64,000 bases of DNA, taken from positions 75,894,417-75,958,416 of the forward strand of contig NC_134702.1 in the NCBI RefSeq assembly GCF_043290135.1, given 5' to 3'. The translations under genes and the position numbers were made by a program. This stretch comes from Rhipicephalus microplus. Lineage: Eukaryota > Arthropoda > Arachnida > Ixodida > Ixodidae. Position 1 is the first letter of the stretch. Each line of letters starts with the position of its first letter. The notes below the pieces were generated by a model. The model did no database searches and was not told the origin of the DNA. It was given only the letters and a program-made list of their open reading frames with translations. Shown in pieces: positions 41,521-52,871 of the stretch.

Positions 41521-43200
41521 GATCTTTAGGGAGTAGGGGCCTATATGTAGGAGCGCCTGACCGCTATTTTCCAACTCTTCAAGTTCCTCGCTGGAAAGAC
41601 GTGGGGGTGTCAGTAGATGCAATGATGGAACTCTACAGAGCCCTGTTTTTCGGTTTTCTGAGATATATCTTGCTCGTGCTTAGCACTACCTGCAAGACCA
41701 ATGTTCGTGTTCTTCAGGCAGTACGAGCCCAAGCACTGAGAGTGTGCCTTGGTCTGCCCAGATGTACGTCAACAGAGGCAACGATTTCTATTGCTGGTGA
41801 CTATCCGATACAAACTCACATTGTTGTAGAAGTCCTGAGAACGCACATAAGACACTTCGCACGTGCTTCCTGTCATCACCTTGCACTGTTGCCTTCAGAG
41901 AGGCGCCAAGCATCGTTCGCTAAAATTATTGTGAAGTTTAACGAGAAACTTCCCTCGGGCTCCCCTCCTGCATCTAAACCATCGATACCCCCTTGGTGTC
42001 TTATTCGATCCACAGTGCATCTAGTGTACCAGGGATCCGGAGGAAATCTGAGCTTTCATCGCCCGTGCTGAAACAACTGGCTCTTCTTCTTTCGCACGAG
42101 AAATATTTAGACAGTGTACATATATATACCGATGGCTCCACGAACCACCAGAGTTCGTCAGGTGCAGTAGTTGTCCCAGCAAGAGGTGTTACCATCAGCT
42201 TTAGGACTGACCACTCCACGGCATCTACAGCAGCGGAACTAGCTGCTTTGCACGCTGTGGACTTTGTGTGGTCAATTGGGAACCAACACAACAATGGTCG
42301 ATTTTCAGCGACTGAAGGGCTGCCCTACAATCTGTGCTCTCATCACTGCGTCGCGGGCCGTACGAACAGCTTGTTTTCGAAATTCGATGCTTTCTCCACA
42401 CTTCACACGAGAAAGGGCATCATGTGACGTTTCGGTGGCTGCCAAGTCACTGCGGTGTCATAGCGAATGAACGTGCCGATACTGCCGCATGGGCAGCTCT
42501 TGAAGGAACACGAGAAGAAGCCATACCACTTTCGCCGACTGATGCAGCCAGTAATCCTCGACGACTTGCGCGTGAAATCACGTTTTCACTAGGGTGCCCA
42601 CAAAGCAACAAGATGAATCGTCTACACCACCTGTCCTCTTTGATGGCTCTCCGCATGCCCACTGAGCTCGACCGAAGAGAAGCCACCCTTCTTCATCGCT
42701 TATGGCTAGGAGTGGCATTGACAAAATCTTCTTCCTTTGTCATAGGAATGGCCGGCAACGCTCTCTGGGATGCCTATGATTGCGAAGAGACGCTACACCA
42801 CATCCTGTGCGACTGTCCGTTGTGTGACATCTAGAGACAGTCACTGGCATCCGTTCGTGCGCGCATCGACAACAGCCAAATGTCTGTGGACACTATTCTG
42901 TCAAGTGCCAGAGAGAAGACATTACAACAGAAGGCGACAAAAGCTCTGTTGAAATTCCTACGCGACACGGACTTGAACAAGTGGCTGTAACAGCAATCTC
43001 ACACACTGTGAAAGACAAGACTGGACTATGACTGAGTGTGTGCGCGTGTGCTGCCGAATGTGGTGTGTTTTTCTCTTTTCCCTCTCTGCTTTCTATCCTT
43101 CGTCTTCCCCATTCCCCTCCCAGGCACAGGGTAGCAAACCGGCTGCCTATAGGTTGGTTAACCTCCCTGCCGTTATTTTCCTCCTATTTTCCTTCTTTTA
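41521..43200 (+). mobile_element. LINE-K: 5'-truncated LINE with RNase H
   Basis: The 3' half of a LINE: RT thumb, RNase H, terminal zinc motif and 3' UTR. The 3' UTR contains CAGGGTAGCAAACCGGCTGC and a C/T-rich end (to ~43200). It is related in domain order and motifs to LINE-A on the other strand. Two frameshifts interrupt the coding part. No target duplication was found. Confidence 0.75.
41601..42834 (+). pseudogene. LINE-K thumb / RNase H / zinc motif ORF (broken)
   Basis: Frame 1 (41601-42071): LQAVRAQALRVCLGLPRCTS, typical of the region after the RT palm. Frame 2 (to ~42300): VHIYTDGSTNHQSSSGAVVV, with the first RNase H Asp, and STAAELAALHAVDF with the catalytic Glu. Frame 3 (42334-42834): FRWLPSHCGVIANERADTAA, with the fourth Asp, then CEETLHHILCDCPL, a zinc-like motif, ending at a TAG (42832). 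It lacks the endonuclease and RT palm. Frames change near 42000-42070 and 42300-42340. Confidence 0.8.
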
Positions 43201-43470
43201 GGGTGTAGGCTAGTCGCTCGTTGTCTATTGTAGCCAACCCTAGGATTTGGAGTTTTGACTAGATGGCGCTGTGCCACTTGCTCCACTCCGATGCGTAGTA
43301 TACGCGTGCTTTAGTGTGATGATAGACCACTAGATGGCGCATCAGTGCTCACATTAGATGGATGCACTCTCTTCAATGCGTGCTAGTGTGATAGTTCTGC
43401 CACCTTTATAAAATGCAATAAGAGGAAGCGTGCAAACCCGATTCGAGTATGAGCACGATTCGAGTATGAG
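43201..43470. other. Unassigned, with TAGATGGCGC-type motifs
   Basis: Two TAGATGGCGC boxes at 43260-43269 and 43331-43340. The second sits in CCACTAGATGGCGC (43327-43340), which fits the CTCF core CCASYAGRKGGCRS at every position. Confidence 0.35.
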
Positions 43471-43690
43471 CGGCGCAGACAAGACGGTGGAGCGGAGGGC
43501 TTGGCAAACTGCTTCAGTGCGTGCTCGAACATGGTATCTCGATATGCTCTAAGATGCGTATCGTATGATAACATGCAATCAATCAATATCGGAGGAACCT
43601 GTATCAATCTCGCCTTTGCAAACTTTCCACTACGTCTGTTCCAAGAACCACTCTCCGTTCATTTACCGACCATAAAGCATTTATTATGAT
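43471..43690 (+). pseudogene. Possible endonuclease-domain relic
   Basis: A 62-codon frame (43501-43689) reads RYALRCVSYDNMQSINIGGT and CINLAFANFPLRL, then EPLSVHLPTIKHLL. In an endonuclease/exonuclease/phosphatase fold the pattern GGTCIDLVF...EPLSVHFTDHK would be the final Asp/His region. Here the SDH-like part is decayed (LPTIKH). Weak evidence; no neighbour supports it. Confidence 0.25.
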
Positions 43691-43837
43691 GGCAGAATTG
43701 AAGCCACATTTGCATACGCTTTACAAATAAGATTACGTTGTGTATGTATACAGTCTTTGTCACGTCTTTGATGATCAACTCGGCAAAATTCACGCAAGAT
43801 TTATGGTATATTGATGTACCTTTGGAGCTCTGCCCAC

Positions 43838-43885
43838 TCATCATCATTCACTCCGTGGATATGCTGTGATTGTTTTTTTTTTTTT
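43838..43885 (+). repeat. Conserved end segment of a dispersed repeat
   Basis: GCCCACTCATCATCATTCAC and TCCGTGGATATGCTGTGATT followed by a poly-T run. Matches 16366-16410 and 30750-30790. Confidence 0.55.
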
Positions 43886-46324
43886 TTTTGCAAACTGGCG
43901 ATGTGCGACCTACGCGTCCGCAAGCTGCTAGGATTAACCGCGATGCTGCGCAATAAGTAGTGTGTGGGAAGCTGTAAACCACCCAACCACTCGATGCACA
44001 CTTTTGCGGCCTGGTGCGATTCTACGAATCTGCCACGCATTATGTAACGCGTCAGACTCCCCCCTGATTGAAAGTCTTACGGCATTCTCGCTTATAATTT
44101 AGTTTAAAGCAATGCCCTGGCTTCTTTGTGGAACACCTGCTTACAATGCGAAAAATCTGGGCTTGATTAACAGTCGGGCCGAAGGATAGTCTTTATTTAT
44201 TTGAATCTATCTCGAATTTTAGTTCTCGGACGGCGCCTATTTTTGTCTAACCAATGATACCGACGCCAGTGCCAAGACCAACGCCGACAAAGCGCTATCA
44301 TGGTAAAATTGCGGTTCGAGCTGCAATAAAATGCAGACATTTTGCATCGCAGCAAAACAATCTCCCAAACTGCCATGTGAGCGCTTGCAGCAGCTTTCGA
44401 AAAAGACTTTGCAGAAGCGTCCTTCTGGGGCAACGACAAATTAAGTTGCAGTGCTTGGTATGCGATCTTATAACCCTTGTGACAAAGCAAGGTACCGTTA
44501 AGAAGCGTTGCCCAACCTTCTGCGTAATACCCCCCGGCCTCTTCTACCATAATCATATCATTGCACCGTTACGAGCCTTTCGCTTTGATAAAACTGTCAT
44601 CCAAAACAGAAAAAATAAGAAAGGTGTAGGAAGTGGATTCTAAACGTGGTAACCGAAGCGCTCTGATTGCTCACTTGCTGTGACAGATGGCGCTATATGT
44701 TGTGGGCTGTGCACAGGTAGCCGGGTAGTCGCTCTAGTATGCCTGTTTCTTTCTAGTACGGTAAAAAACGGTGTTTACGAAGTTAGTGGCAACCAAACAA
44801 CTTCGTCAACCCTCTTGTATCATTAAAATGCCTTTGAACCAAAAGATTTATATACCAGCCACATTCTGCATGTATGGTTTCACAAGAGCAATTTGCCTGC
44901 ATGGCCCGAACCCTTGACCTCTACTAGACCCGTACAAGAGGCTTATTTTTGGTGCTATATGTGCAGAAACATGTGCGGGCAGTTCTCAAAAAAGTTTCAA
45001 CTCGCATGCGTAGTATCACGATAATAACGATGTTACGCAAGGTTTTGGTGTCATTATGATGCAGTCATATATTTAGAACTGCAGGATTCAGTTCTATTTT
45101 TAACGAACTTCCCAACTTCCCAAAGTAATCAAGCGTGGTCGTCACTTTCATTAATCAAGATTCAACCACAGATTAAGAGGGCAGATTAAGATTGACAGCA
45201 CGTACAAACCTTTGATTTAATGAAATCACCACTGCTCTAGAATAATTTAGAGCGAAATCGCATTACTACTTTGACTGGGACTGCTGTGATGAGGCGTAAA
45301 ACCTATTGAAGCCTTTGTGACTTGCAACGATGCAATTAAGCAAGCAAATAAATAACGTGGATGCTAGAGGGCCATCGCACCAAATAGAAAACAACTGCAT
45401 TATACTGCATGAGTACAATGTTTTGGGCATAAATGCACATAACTGCCGAGTACCCGGTAAATGCAAATTGAACTATTGCTTAAGCGTCATAGCTGCACCA
45501 CTACAAATGCTTCTCAAGCTCAGTGACATGAAAAAAGAATAGTACGCTTCCAAAACCATCAATTTAAACTGCTCTGCGCCAAATTTTCATGTTAACTGCG
45601 ACATCTGGTTTAAGTGGCATACTTACACTGCCTGGAGAATAGCGGCTGCAAGTAGAGCTGATCTCAGAGACACAACAAAAGCCATTTTGAGTCGAATTCG
45701 TCTCAGTTCCTGTCTAAGAGCCTGGGTGAATCCGTGACTCGTTTATATAGCTCATTGGAGGTGTGGAAATTTACAGTGTCTTCAGTATGCGTTAATTAAT
45801 GGCTACGCCCAGACAGCATTCACGTTAAAAAACAAACGAGCACGTAAGCATTGCCCTTCTATTCAGAAAACAATCTAGTTCGGTTCCTGAATGGTGTCTT
45901 CTTCGTCAATGAACTCTTGGCTATGCCTTTTCTCTTCCCTTGTAAAAGACGTCAAATGCATGAAGAACTTTTTGTGAAAACGCGTCAATTTATTTATTCG
46001 CTTTGATAAAACGCAAACACTTCTTCTTTTTACTGGAAAGAAACACAGCAAGATTTTCGGCCAGCTTTCTTGTGACCCCGTCCCCCTTGTTGGACTAACG
46101 GCAATAACAATTATCTGGGTTTTTTCCACTAATCAAGTCACCTTGCTCCTCACTATCTATTTTCTTCTGCCTCAGGATTATCTAATTCATTGGAACATTT
46201 AACACATCAGTATTTACGCAACCTACAATGAATGAAAATGACAAGACATTATCTATTGTACACTTTCACCTTTGATTCACTGCGAAAAACTGGAAAATTG
46301 TATCTAAGTAACTGCCTTTTAGAC
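43886..46324. other. No recognised gene
   Basis: AT-rich DNA. Longest frames are 119-129 codons (44197-44556 minus and 44254-44643 plus) and overlap each other on opposite strands, with no motifs. AGATGGCGCTATATG occurs near 44686. Confidence 0.5.
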
Positions 46325-46827
46325 CAAAAAAATATGACAAATCCCACGTACAGTTATAATCAATGATATGCGAAGCACGAATGAAGATGGTTGATATGCC
46401 ACTTTCAAATCACCACAACGTTACAAGGTGCAGGCAAATTATGCTGTACACGACTTCCGTGTCGTGATTATCATGATTGGATGTGTTGTTTACCTTCGTC
46501 ATCTATTCACGTCACATGATGCCAAAATTAGTATATGTGGAGTTAGCGAAACGGCAGTGAGCACGCTATGGGCGTGGTATGTTGTCATGTTCTTACATGA
46601 CGTGCGTCTCATGATTATCATGTTTGCACCAGTCCTATACCTTCGTCGTTCATTGGCGCCACGTAACACATAATTTGGTGTATGTCGAGCTAGCGAAACG
46701 GCCTCGAGTGCATCACGAAAGGTCCGATATACTACAACGTAACGTTGACGGGTGCGCACGGTGGGCGCAGCGACGCTACGTTAGCACAGCGCAAGCACTG
46801 AATAGTATGAGGCCAAGCGCAACCGGC
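46325..46827 (+). repeat. Composite repeat, copy 2, left part
   Basis: Leader (AAATCCCACGTACAG, 46340), two monomers (dyads at 46448 and 46595, 147 bp apart), then the GC-rich core start (GACGCTACGTTAGCAC, GCGCAACCGGC). It is split at 46827 by LINE-H. Confidence 0.75.
46813..46827 (+). repeat. Target-site duplication of LINE-H, left copy
   Basis: CCAAGCGCAACCGGC, identical to 50319-50333. Confidence 0.93.
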
Positions 46828-49800
46828 TGGATTCCGGCCTGTAATAGGGGATACTGAAAGAAGGGGAGTCTGCACCTTCGTATGCAACAAACTAACGCAC
46901 GTAACCAACGACCTCAAGATAGAAGCAGGCCGGTTGGAACACGTCTTGGTAGAGATCGTGCCGGGTACCAGCAACCGTCAGAGCATTTTCATTCTTAATA
47001 TATACAGCAGTCCAAAGGAACAAAAGCAAGGGTTCAATACGGTTCTAAAGAAAGCTGTTAATATCACCGGGGAATGTCCACTCGTCATAGCAGGTGATTT
47101 CAACGCCCCTCATCATACATGGGGTTACAAGTACAACACTGGGAAAGGAAATCGACTTTGGCAAAGTGCAAGTGAACTTGATCTCACCCTAATCACAGAC
47201 CCCGGCCTACCAACAAGGCTTGGTACATCTTGCTGCAGGGATTCCACCCCGGACCATACATTTGTAAGGAACATCAAGAAGGCCCAGTGGATGAACCTTG
47301 CTGTAGACCTAGGGAGTGACCACTGCATTCTTGCCACTATCTTCTCCGTGGAGCGTAAAAAGCAGAGAGAATTTCACTTCACAGACTGGGATAAGTTCAG
47401 GAAGATAAGGATGGAAAGGGAACAAGATGGCCACAGACAAGGCTTGGAGCAGTGGGTCAAACAGATTAAAGATGACATCAAATCCGTCTCCTCCACCATT
47501 ACCACAGATTTTCCGGTTGAAAGAATGGATAGCCGGCTCGCTCATCTTCTTGAGGCAAAGCAAGCACTACTGAACAGTTAGAAGGGTCAGTGCCTGAACC
47601 GAAGACTGAGGAAGAAGATAGCTGAGGTAAACAGATCAGTCGAGGAACATTGTCGCGCACTATAGAGGCAGCAATGGGACGAAATCTGCAACTCCGTCGA
47701 TGGTCAGATGCGCAATGGCAAGACATGGAATATGTTAAAGCATCTCCTCAACAAAAACACCACCAAAACAAATCAAAAGCATGTTATCGCTCGAATTTTG
47801 CATAAAGAGATAGGGCGCTCTACAGAACAGCAAGTTGTCCAGCAGCTCGTGCATAAGTACCTCCCAATCAAAAGAGAATTGGCACCACCAAGTAGACAGT
47901 ACCAGGGCACGCCAAATCCAGGTCTTGAGGGCGACTTTAACATCGAGGAGATCAGAAGAGCCTTGCATGATCTCAACGGCAGGTCGGCCCCTGGCCCGGA
48001 CGGCATATCAAACAAGGCCCTGCGTAACCTTGATGACGATTCAATTGAAACCCTGAGGGATATGATCAATTCAGCATGGAAAGAAGGCAGGGTGCCAGAG
48101 CAGTGGAAGCTGGCCAGCACGATCCTTATTCCTAAGCCAGGAAAGCCCCCTAACTTGGACAACATGAGGCCAATATTCTTGACATCATGTAAAGGCAAGG
48201 TCGCAGAACATGCCATACTGCACAGGATAAACAAGTACTTGGAAGATAACAAGATATATACACACAATATGGTTGGATTCAGGGCAGCGCTATCCACACA
48301 AGATGCATTGAAGCTTACCAAACACCAGGTCATTGACAATGAAACCAGAGACGTGAGAGCCATTCTGTGCCTAGATCTAGAAAAAGCGTTTGACAACATC
48401 CACCACTCATTCATACTCGAAGCAATTTCCAAGCTTTGTCTAGGGAAAGCCTTCTATGACTACGTATGCTCCTTTCTTACAGATCGGAAAGCCGTGATGA
48501 AGATTGCAGATATCGAGACCGCAGCAATCGAACTAGAAGCAAGGGGCACGCCGCAAGGGGCAGTGATTTCACCAATGCTGTTCAACATTGCCATGATTGG
48601 ACTGTCAAAGAAATTATCGAGCATTGAAGGATTGGAGCACAGCATCTACGATGATGACATTACCATCTGGTGCACAGGCGGAAGCGAGGGGCAGATTGAG
48701 AGCGCTCTGCAAGAGGCAATTGACACCGTAGAAGACTACCTTCGCCCTTCCTGGCTCAAGTGCTCCTCGAGTAAGTCAGAACTTTTGCTTTATCGGACTG
48801 CACGCCGGGGACCGAAGCCCAGGGGATGGAAGCCGTTAAACCAGATAGACATCCATCTCCGTACAAATCAAGGGGACGCCATCCAGAGGGTCGACTCCAT
48901 CAAAGTCCTGGGAATGCTGATAGAGTCTACCGGCGCCAACAGCAAATCTATAGCCAAGTTAACTCGGAAAGCAGACAGTGCAGTGCACCTCATACGCAGA
49001 GTGGCCAACAAAAGAAATGGAATCAAGGAAGACAACCTCATCAGGTTCATGCATGCGTTTGTTCTAAGTCACTTCACATATGAGGCAGCAATGCACAACT
49101 GGTCAAAAGAAGAGTCTGAGGCACTGAATGTGCTCCTCAGGAAAGTTATCAAGAAGGTCCTGGGCCTACCCATACATACCAGCACCGAGCGTCTGCTTGA
49201 GCTTGGCATACACAACACGCTCGAAGAAATAGCAGAAGCCCAAGAGAGAGCACAGTTTGCAAGGTTATCTACTACAAGGTCGGGGAGAATGATCCTGCAG
49301 GAGCTGGGCCAACACCCAATAGCAATCAGACGCAATTACAATGATATCCCTGACAACATCAGGGAGACTATCACGGTATCTCCTATACCGAGAAACATGC
49401 ATCCAGAACACAACGTCGGAAGAAGAGTAGCGAGGGCCAGGACTATACCTCGTCAAGTCTCAAACGAGGAACGAGGGGTCGTATTTGTTGACGCGGCTTC
49501 CTGCGCCAATGGGAAAGCGTTTGTGGCACTGGTAGTCGATGGGGCTGGCCATGTCGTCAACTCAGCGACGGTCAGGACGAAAGACCCAATCATTGCGGAA
49601 CAAGTGGCCATCGCCTCAGCACTCAAGATGGATAACATTGAAGTCGTCTACAGTGATTCCGTGGCAGCACTACGGGCGTTCGCCAAGGGGACGGTCTGTG
49701 AACAAAAGCTGAAAATGCTGCAAGGCAAGAACATAACACATCATCTTCTGAGTTGGTTCCTAGCTCACCTTGGACAAATCAACGATTCCCCTCCCAATCT

Positions 49801-50318
49801 CAACGAAGCAGCACACGAGGCGGCGCGAGGACTCTCCAACCGCGCCTCCCCGGGGATGCGTTCTACCGGTGAAGGGCATAACCGGGAAATTCTTACAACA
49901 TATAACGAGCTCACTAAACATTTCTACCTGTCTAGAAGGATTTTCCCTCCACCACACAAAAATCTCACCCGGCCACAAGCACTTACATTAAGGCTTTTGC
50001 AAACGCGGATGTACCCTACTTTGAAAATGTTACACATCATGTACCCTGACCTATACCCAAGTAATCTTTGTCCACATTGTGGGGAAATAGCTTCATTAGA
50101 ACACATGCTCTGGCAGTGCACCAAATTTGCTCATTTATCGCACATCACCTCTGCCAGATGGGAGGCGGCAATCCGCAGCTCGTCCTTGGCAGATCAGCTC
50201 TGGGCTGTCCACCAAGCCCGCGAGGCGGCTGAGGAGCTTGGCATCTCAGTCCCCACGTGGGAGCTGCCCGCAACACAGTGATCTGTGTTTTGGAGGACCA
50301 AATAAAAGTTTATCCAAT
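46828..50318 (+). mobile_element. LINE-H: 5'-truncated LINE with target duplication
   Basis: A 3.5-kb insertion in the GC-rich core of composite copy 2. It starts inside the endonuclease (first motifs missing), has a 15-bp target duplication and ends AATAAAAGTTTATCCAAT. Its proteins are close to LINE-C (same motif spacing and shared strings such as NAALRNLDDDS-like and LDLEKAFDN). Only two in-frame stops break the coding region, so it is younger or less decayed than LINE-A, -B or -C. The same family left the 84-bp tail at 40245. Confidence 0.92.
46859..50281 (+). pseudogene. LINE-H ORF2: partial endonuclease / RT / RNase H
   Basis: One frame throughout with nonsense codons only at 47579-47581 and 47661-47663, then 857 open codons to 50281. 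Endonuclease: FILNIYSSPKEQ (~46990), AGDFNAPHHTWGY (~47090), GSDHCIL (~47320). RT: APGPDGISNKALRNLDDDS (~47985), RPIFLTSCKGK, LDLEKAFDNIHH (~48370), GTPQGAVISPMLFN (~48545), IYDDDITIW (catalytic box YDDD at 48647-48658, Ala to Asp). RNase H: VVFVDAASC (~49480), AEQVAIASAL, YSDSVAAL, LAHLGQ and NLNEAAHEAARGL, with His at the fourth catalytic position. Zinc motif CPHCGEIASLEHMLWQC (~50070-50120). Confidence 0.9.
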
Positions 50319-50333
50319 CCAAGCGCAACCGGC
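50319..50333 (+). repeat. Target-site duplication of LINE-H, right copy
   Basis: CCAAGCGCAACCGGC directly after the LINE-H tail. Confidence 0.93.
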
Positions 50334-51142
50334 GTGACCAGTGTCCGTCGGCGTGGCCTGAGGGCAACCGGCGCGAAACGCGACATGCTGCATTTTGCGC
50401 TGATGCCATTGAGTAACGTTACTCTATGCCGATGCATTACCCAGACAACACTGCGTCTCCGTCTTTTATTGACAGAGGGACGCCGGAGGCAGTCAAACGC
50501 GTATGCCTGAAAGCAACGCCGTGCGCGCCTGGCGTGGCTACGCCGGCGCGTGCGCGCCCCGGGTCACGTCGAAGTGTATTGGCGCCTTGACTGTGGCATG
50601 TAGTCATTTTCTCACATGACACGCATTTCATGATTATCATGTTTGCACCAGTCACATACCTTCGTCATTCAATGGTGTCACGTAATACCGAATTTGGCAT
50701 ATGCGAAGTTAGCGAAATGGCCTCAAGCGCATCAAGAGTGTGGCATGTAGTCCTATTGTTACATGACACACATGTTGTGATTATCATGTTTGGATGTCAC
50801 GTAATACCGAATTTGGCATATGCGAAGTTAGGGAAATGGCCTCAAGCGCATCAAGAGTGTGGCATGTAGTCCTATTGTTACATGACACACATGTTGTGAT
50901 TATCATGTTTGGATGCGTCATTTACCTATGTTGTCCATTCGCGTCGCGTAATACCGAATTTGGTATAAGTAACTCTAGCAAAACGGTCGAGACCGCATCA
51001 TAAGCATGGCATGTAGTCATGTTGTTACATGACACGCATCTCATAATTATCTGTTTGCACCAGTCAGATACAGTCGTCATCCATTCACGTCCCGTAATAC
51101 CAAATTTTGTATAAGTGAAGCTAGCGAAATGGCCTGCATCAG
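50334..51142 (+). repeat. Composite repeat, copy 2, right part
   Basis: Rest of the GC-rich core (TTACCCAGACAACACTGCGT at ~50438, also at ~39927), then monomers with dyads at 50614, 50761, 50880 and 51027. Spacings are 147, 119 and 147 bp. The 119-bp step is a recent duplication: 50676-50794 and 50795-50913 differ at one base (GCG versus GGG in the GAAGTTAG-CGAAATGG region). Confidence 0.8.
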
Positions 51143-51224
51143 CCTTTATATTTCTTTTAACAATTTTCATCACGTGGAGGTCATAATGATCACAAAATAT
51201 AACACTGTCATTGAAAAATCAGAA

Positions 51225-51335
51225 TCATATTAAGAGAAGAAGAAATTAGAAGGCAAGATTCGAACACAAGACCTTCTCACGCAACTAATTTTTAAAAAGT
51301 TGACACGCTACCACCATGCAACACTAAAAAACAAG
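51225..51335 (-). mobile_element. tRNA-like SINE head or relic
   Basis: Minus strand: TGCATGGTGGTAGCGTGTC (A-box-like, ~51310), and GTGTTCGAATCTTGCC (B-box-like, ~51258). The ~45-nt spacing is plausible for a tRNA with a variable arm. The stems are poor and no body family is recognised. Confidence 0.4.
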
Positions 51336-51484
51336 GGAGTTCGTTTCCTTCATCAGGTGGGTAATATTAAGGATTCGCCTCTTCATTTTTGAAGTGTGAA
51401 TACACTTTATAAGCGACCCCAAACCATCCAACACCGTCGGCGGCTTCCGCAGTCTTCTCTCTATCTTTAAAAGAAAGAGGACTT

Positions 51485-51528
51485 GGCGGGCCGCAGCGCG
51501 ACGCTCTACCGAATAAGCCACGGACGCG
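51485..51528 (-). other. tRNA-like 5' half (A box only)
   Basis: Minus strand CGTGGCTTATTCGGTAGAGC followed by GTCGCGCTGCGG resembles the D arm and anticodon arm of a tRNA. No B box follows before 51480. Confidence 0.35.
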
Positions 51529-51674
51529 ATGCTGATATCGGTGTCAGTAACGCGCCTTATACCCCCTCCCCCTTCGCTCGCTCCACTCTCCTCGCTCGCT
51601 ACAGCTGCGCGCGCACCCCTCTCTCTCGCGTGCCCGCCTTCTCTCTCAGTCTCCCGTCGAGAGCGGGTCGTGCG

Positions 51675-52871
51675 ATGGATGTCCCGGAGGCAACGCTACC
51701 ATCAATAACGAATGCAGTACAACCGAATGCCAGCACTGCACCCGTCGTTGGAGGTGACAGTACCGCGGTGGTTTCGCCGACGTTGGAAGACAAGGCGGCG
51801 CTGCGAAGGGCTCGTGAGACCAAACGCAAGCGGGCGAAGCGTGCAGCGGATGCTGAACTGCGTGCTCGCGAGGCCGAGTGCAAGCGGGCGAAGTGTGCAG
51901 CGGATGCCGAACTGTGCGCTCGCGAGGCCGAGGACAAGCGGGCGAAGCGTGCAGAGGATGCCGAACTTCGCGCTCGCGAGGCCGATGACAAGCGGGCGAA
52001 GCGTGCAGAAGATGGTGAACTGCGCGCTCGCGAGGCCGAGATGAGGCGTCAGCATCGAGCCGCGAACGCGGCCCAAGAAGCGGAACGACAACGCAAGCGT
52101 CAGGCGGAGAAGGGCGATGAAGGCCGGCGTCAAGACGCCGCTCGCAATCGTCAACGGCGAGTGGACGTTCCCGAAGCCGTTCGAGCCAGTGAACGTGCCA
52201 CGTGGGAGAGGGTGCGAGCCCTGGACTTTGCTCGTCCGGACGCGCGTTTCAAACGCGACTTTGTGGATCGCAGCTTCGGTCCCAGCTGCGCCGCGTGTGA
52301 CCGGCTGTGGTTCGATAACAACCTGAGCTGCATTTCCGGTGTGAGGAACGAGACCAACAGGTTGAACGCGTTGCGGGTTCTTTGGAACGAGTTCGGAAGA
52401 CGGTCGGGTGAACACCGATGCGACGACATGGATGCGCAAGGCCCGCGGCTGGCTCCCTTCGGTGCGTTCCGGGTGTGTGCGTCTTGCCGAGAGTCCCTGC
52501 TGGCCGGGCGGGTTCCGCCGTTGAGCAAGAGCCACGGCTACGCGTACTTGCCTCGTCCCGCGGACCTCCCCGATCTGAACCCGGTGAAAGAGCGCCTCAT
52601 CTTGCCTCGACTCCCCTTCATGAGCATCAGGCGGCTCACGCGGGGCTACGGTCAGTACGGCATTAAGGGACAGATCGTGAACGTGCCCATCGACGTTGCG
52701 AGCGTGGTGGAGTGTCTTCCGCGGCTGGTTCCCGAGGACGTCGCGATAGACGTGCACGTGAAGCGGAGGCTGGTGAGTCCGGCTACGTACAGGCGCAGAC
52801 TGGTGAAGCGCGGTAACATCTTGGCGTGGTTGAAGCACCTGGAGCATGCGCCGTTGTATGCTCCCTCATAG
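51675..52871 (+). CDS. Helitron-type replication protein, N-terminal part (truncated)
   Basis: A 398-codon ORF starting at the ATG at 51675; the open frame extends upstream without ATG. Residues ~40-125 are 18-residue repeats (RAREAE-x-KRAKRA-x-DAEL; 54-bp DNA unit, about four copies, 51835-52045), probably helical. Then come SCAACDRLWF (~res 205) and CASCRESLLAGRVPPLSKSH (~52480). The C-terminal part, LPDLNPVKERLILPRLPFMS, IKGQIVNVPIDV and DVHVKRRLVSPATYRRRLVK, matches the DUF6570-type domain that precedes the Rep nuclease and helicase in many Helitron proteins. The ORF ends LKHLEHAPLY then a stop, before any Rep or helicase motif, so it is a truncated copy. Helitrons move by rolling-circle replication; this fragment alone could not. 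Confidence 0.75.
   Translation: MDVPEATLPSITNAVQPNASTAPVVGGDSTAVVSPTLEDKAALRRARETKRKRAKRAADAELRAREAECKRAKCAADAELCAREAEDKRAKRAEDAELRAREADDKRAKRAEDGELRAREAEMRRQHRAANAAQEAERQRKRQAEKGDEGRRQDAARNRQRRVDVPEAVRASERATWERVRALDFARPDARFKRDFVDRSFGPSCAACDRLWFDNNLSCISGVRNETNRLNALRVLWNEFGRRSGEHRCDDMDAQGPRLAPFGAFRVCASCRESLLAGRVPPLSKSHGYAYLPRPADLPDLNPVKERLILPRLPFMSIRRLTRGYGQYGIKGQIVNVPIDVASVVECLPRLVPEDVAIDVHVKRRLVSPATYRRRLVKRGNILAWLKHLEHAPLYAPS
51838..52045 (+). repeat. 54-bp coding tandem repeat in the Helitron-type ORF
   Basis: Units centred on GCGGGCGAAGCGTGCAG and GAACTGCGCGCTCGCGAGGC, about four copies with a few substitutions. All stay in frame. Confidence 0.85.

Noticed and set aside
51702..52847. 381-codon minus-strand frame opposite the Helitron-type ORF
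   Set aside because: Antisense shadow of a GC-rich coding region; motifs are on the plus strand.
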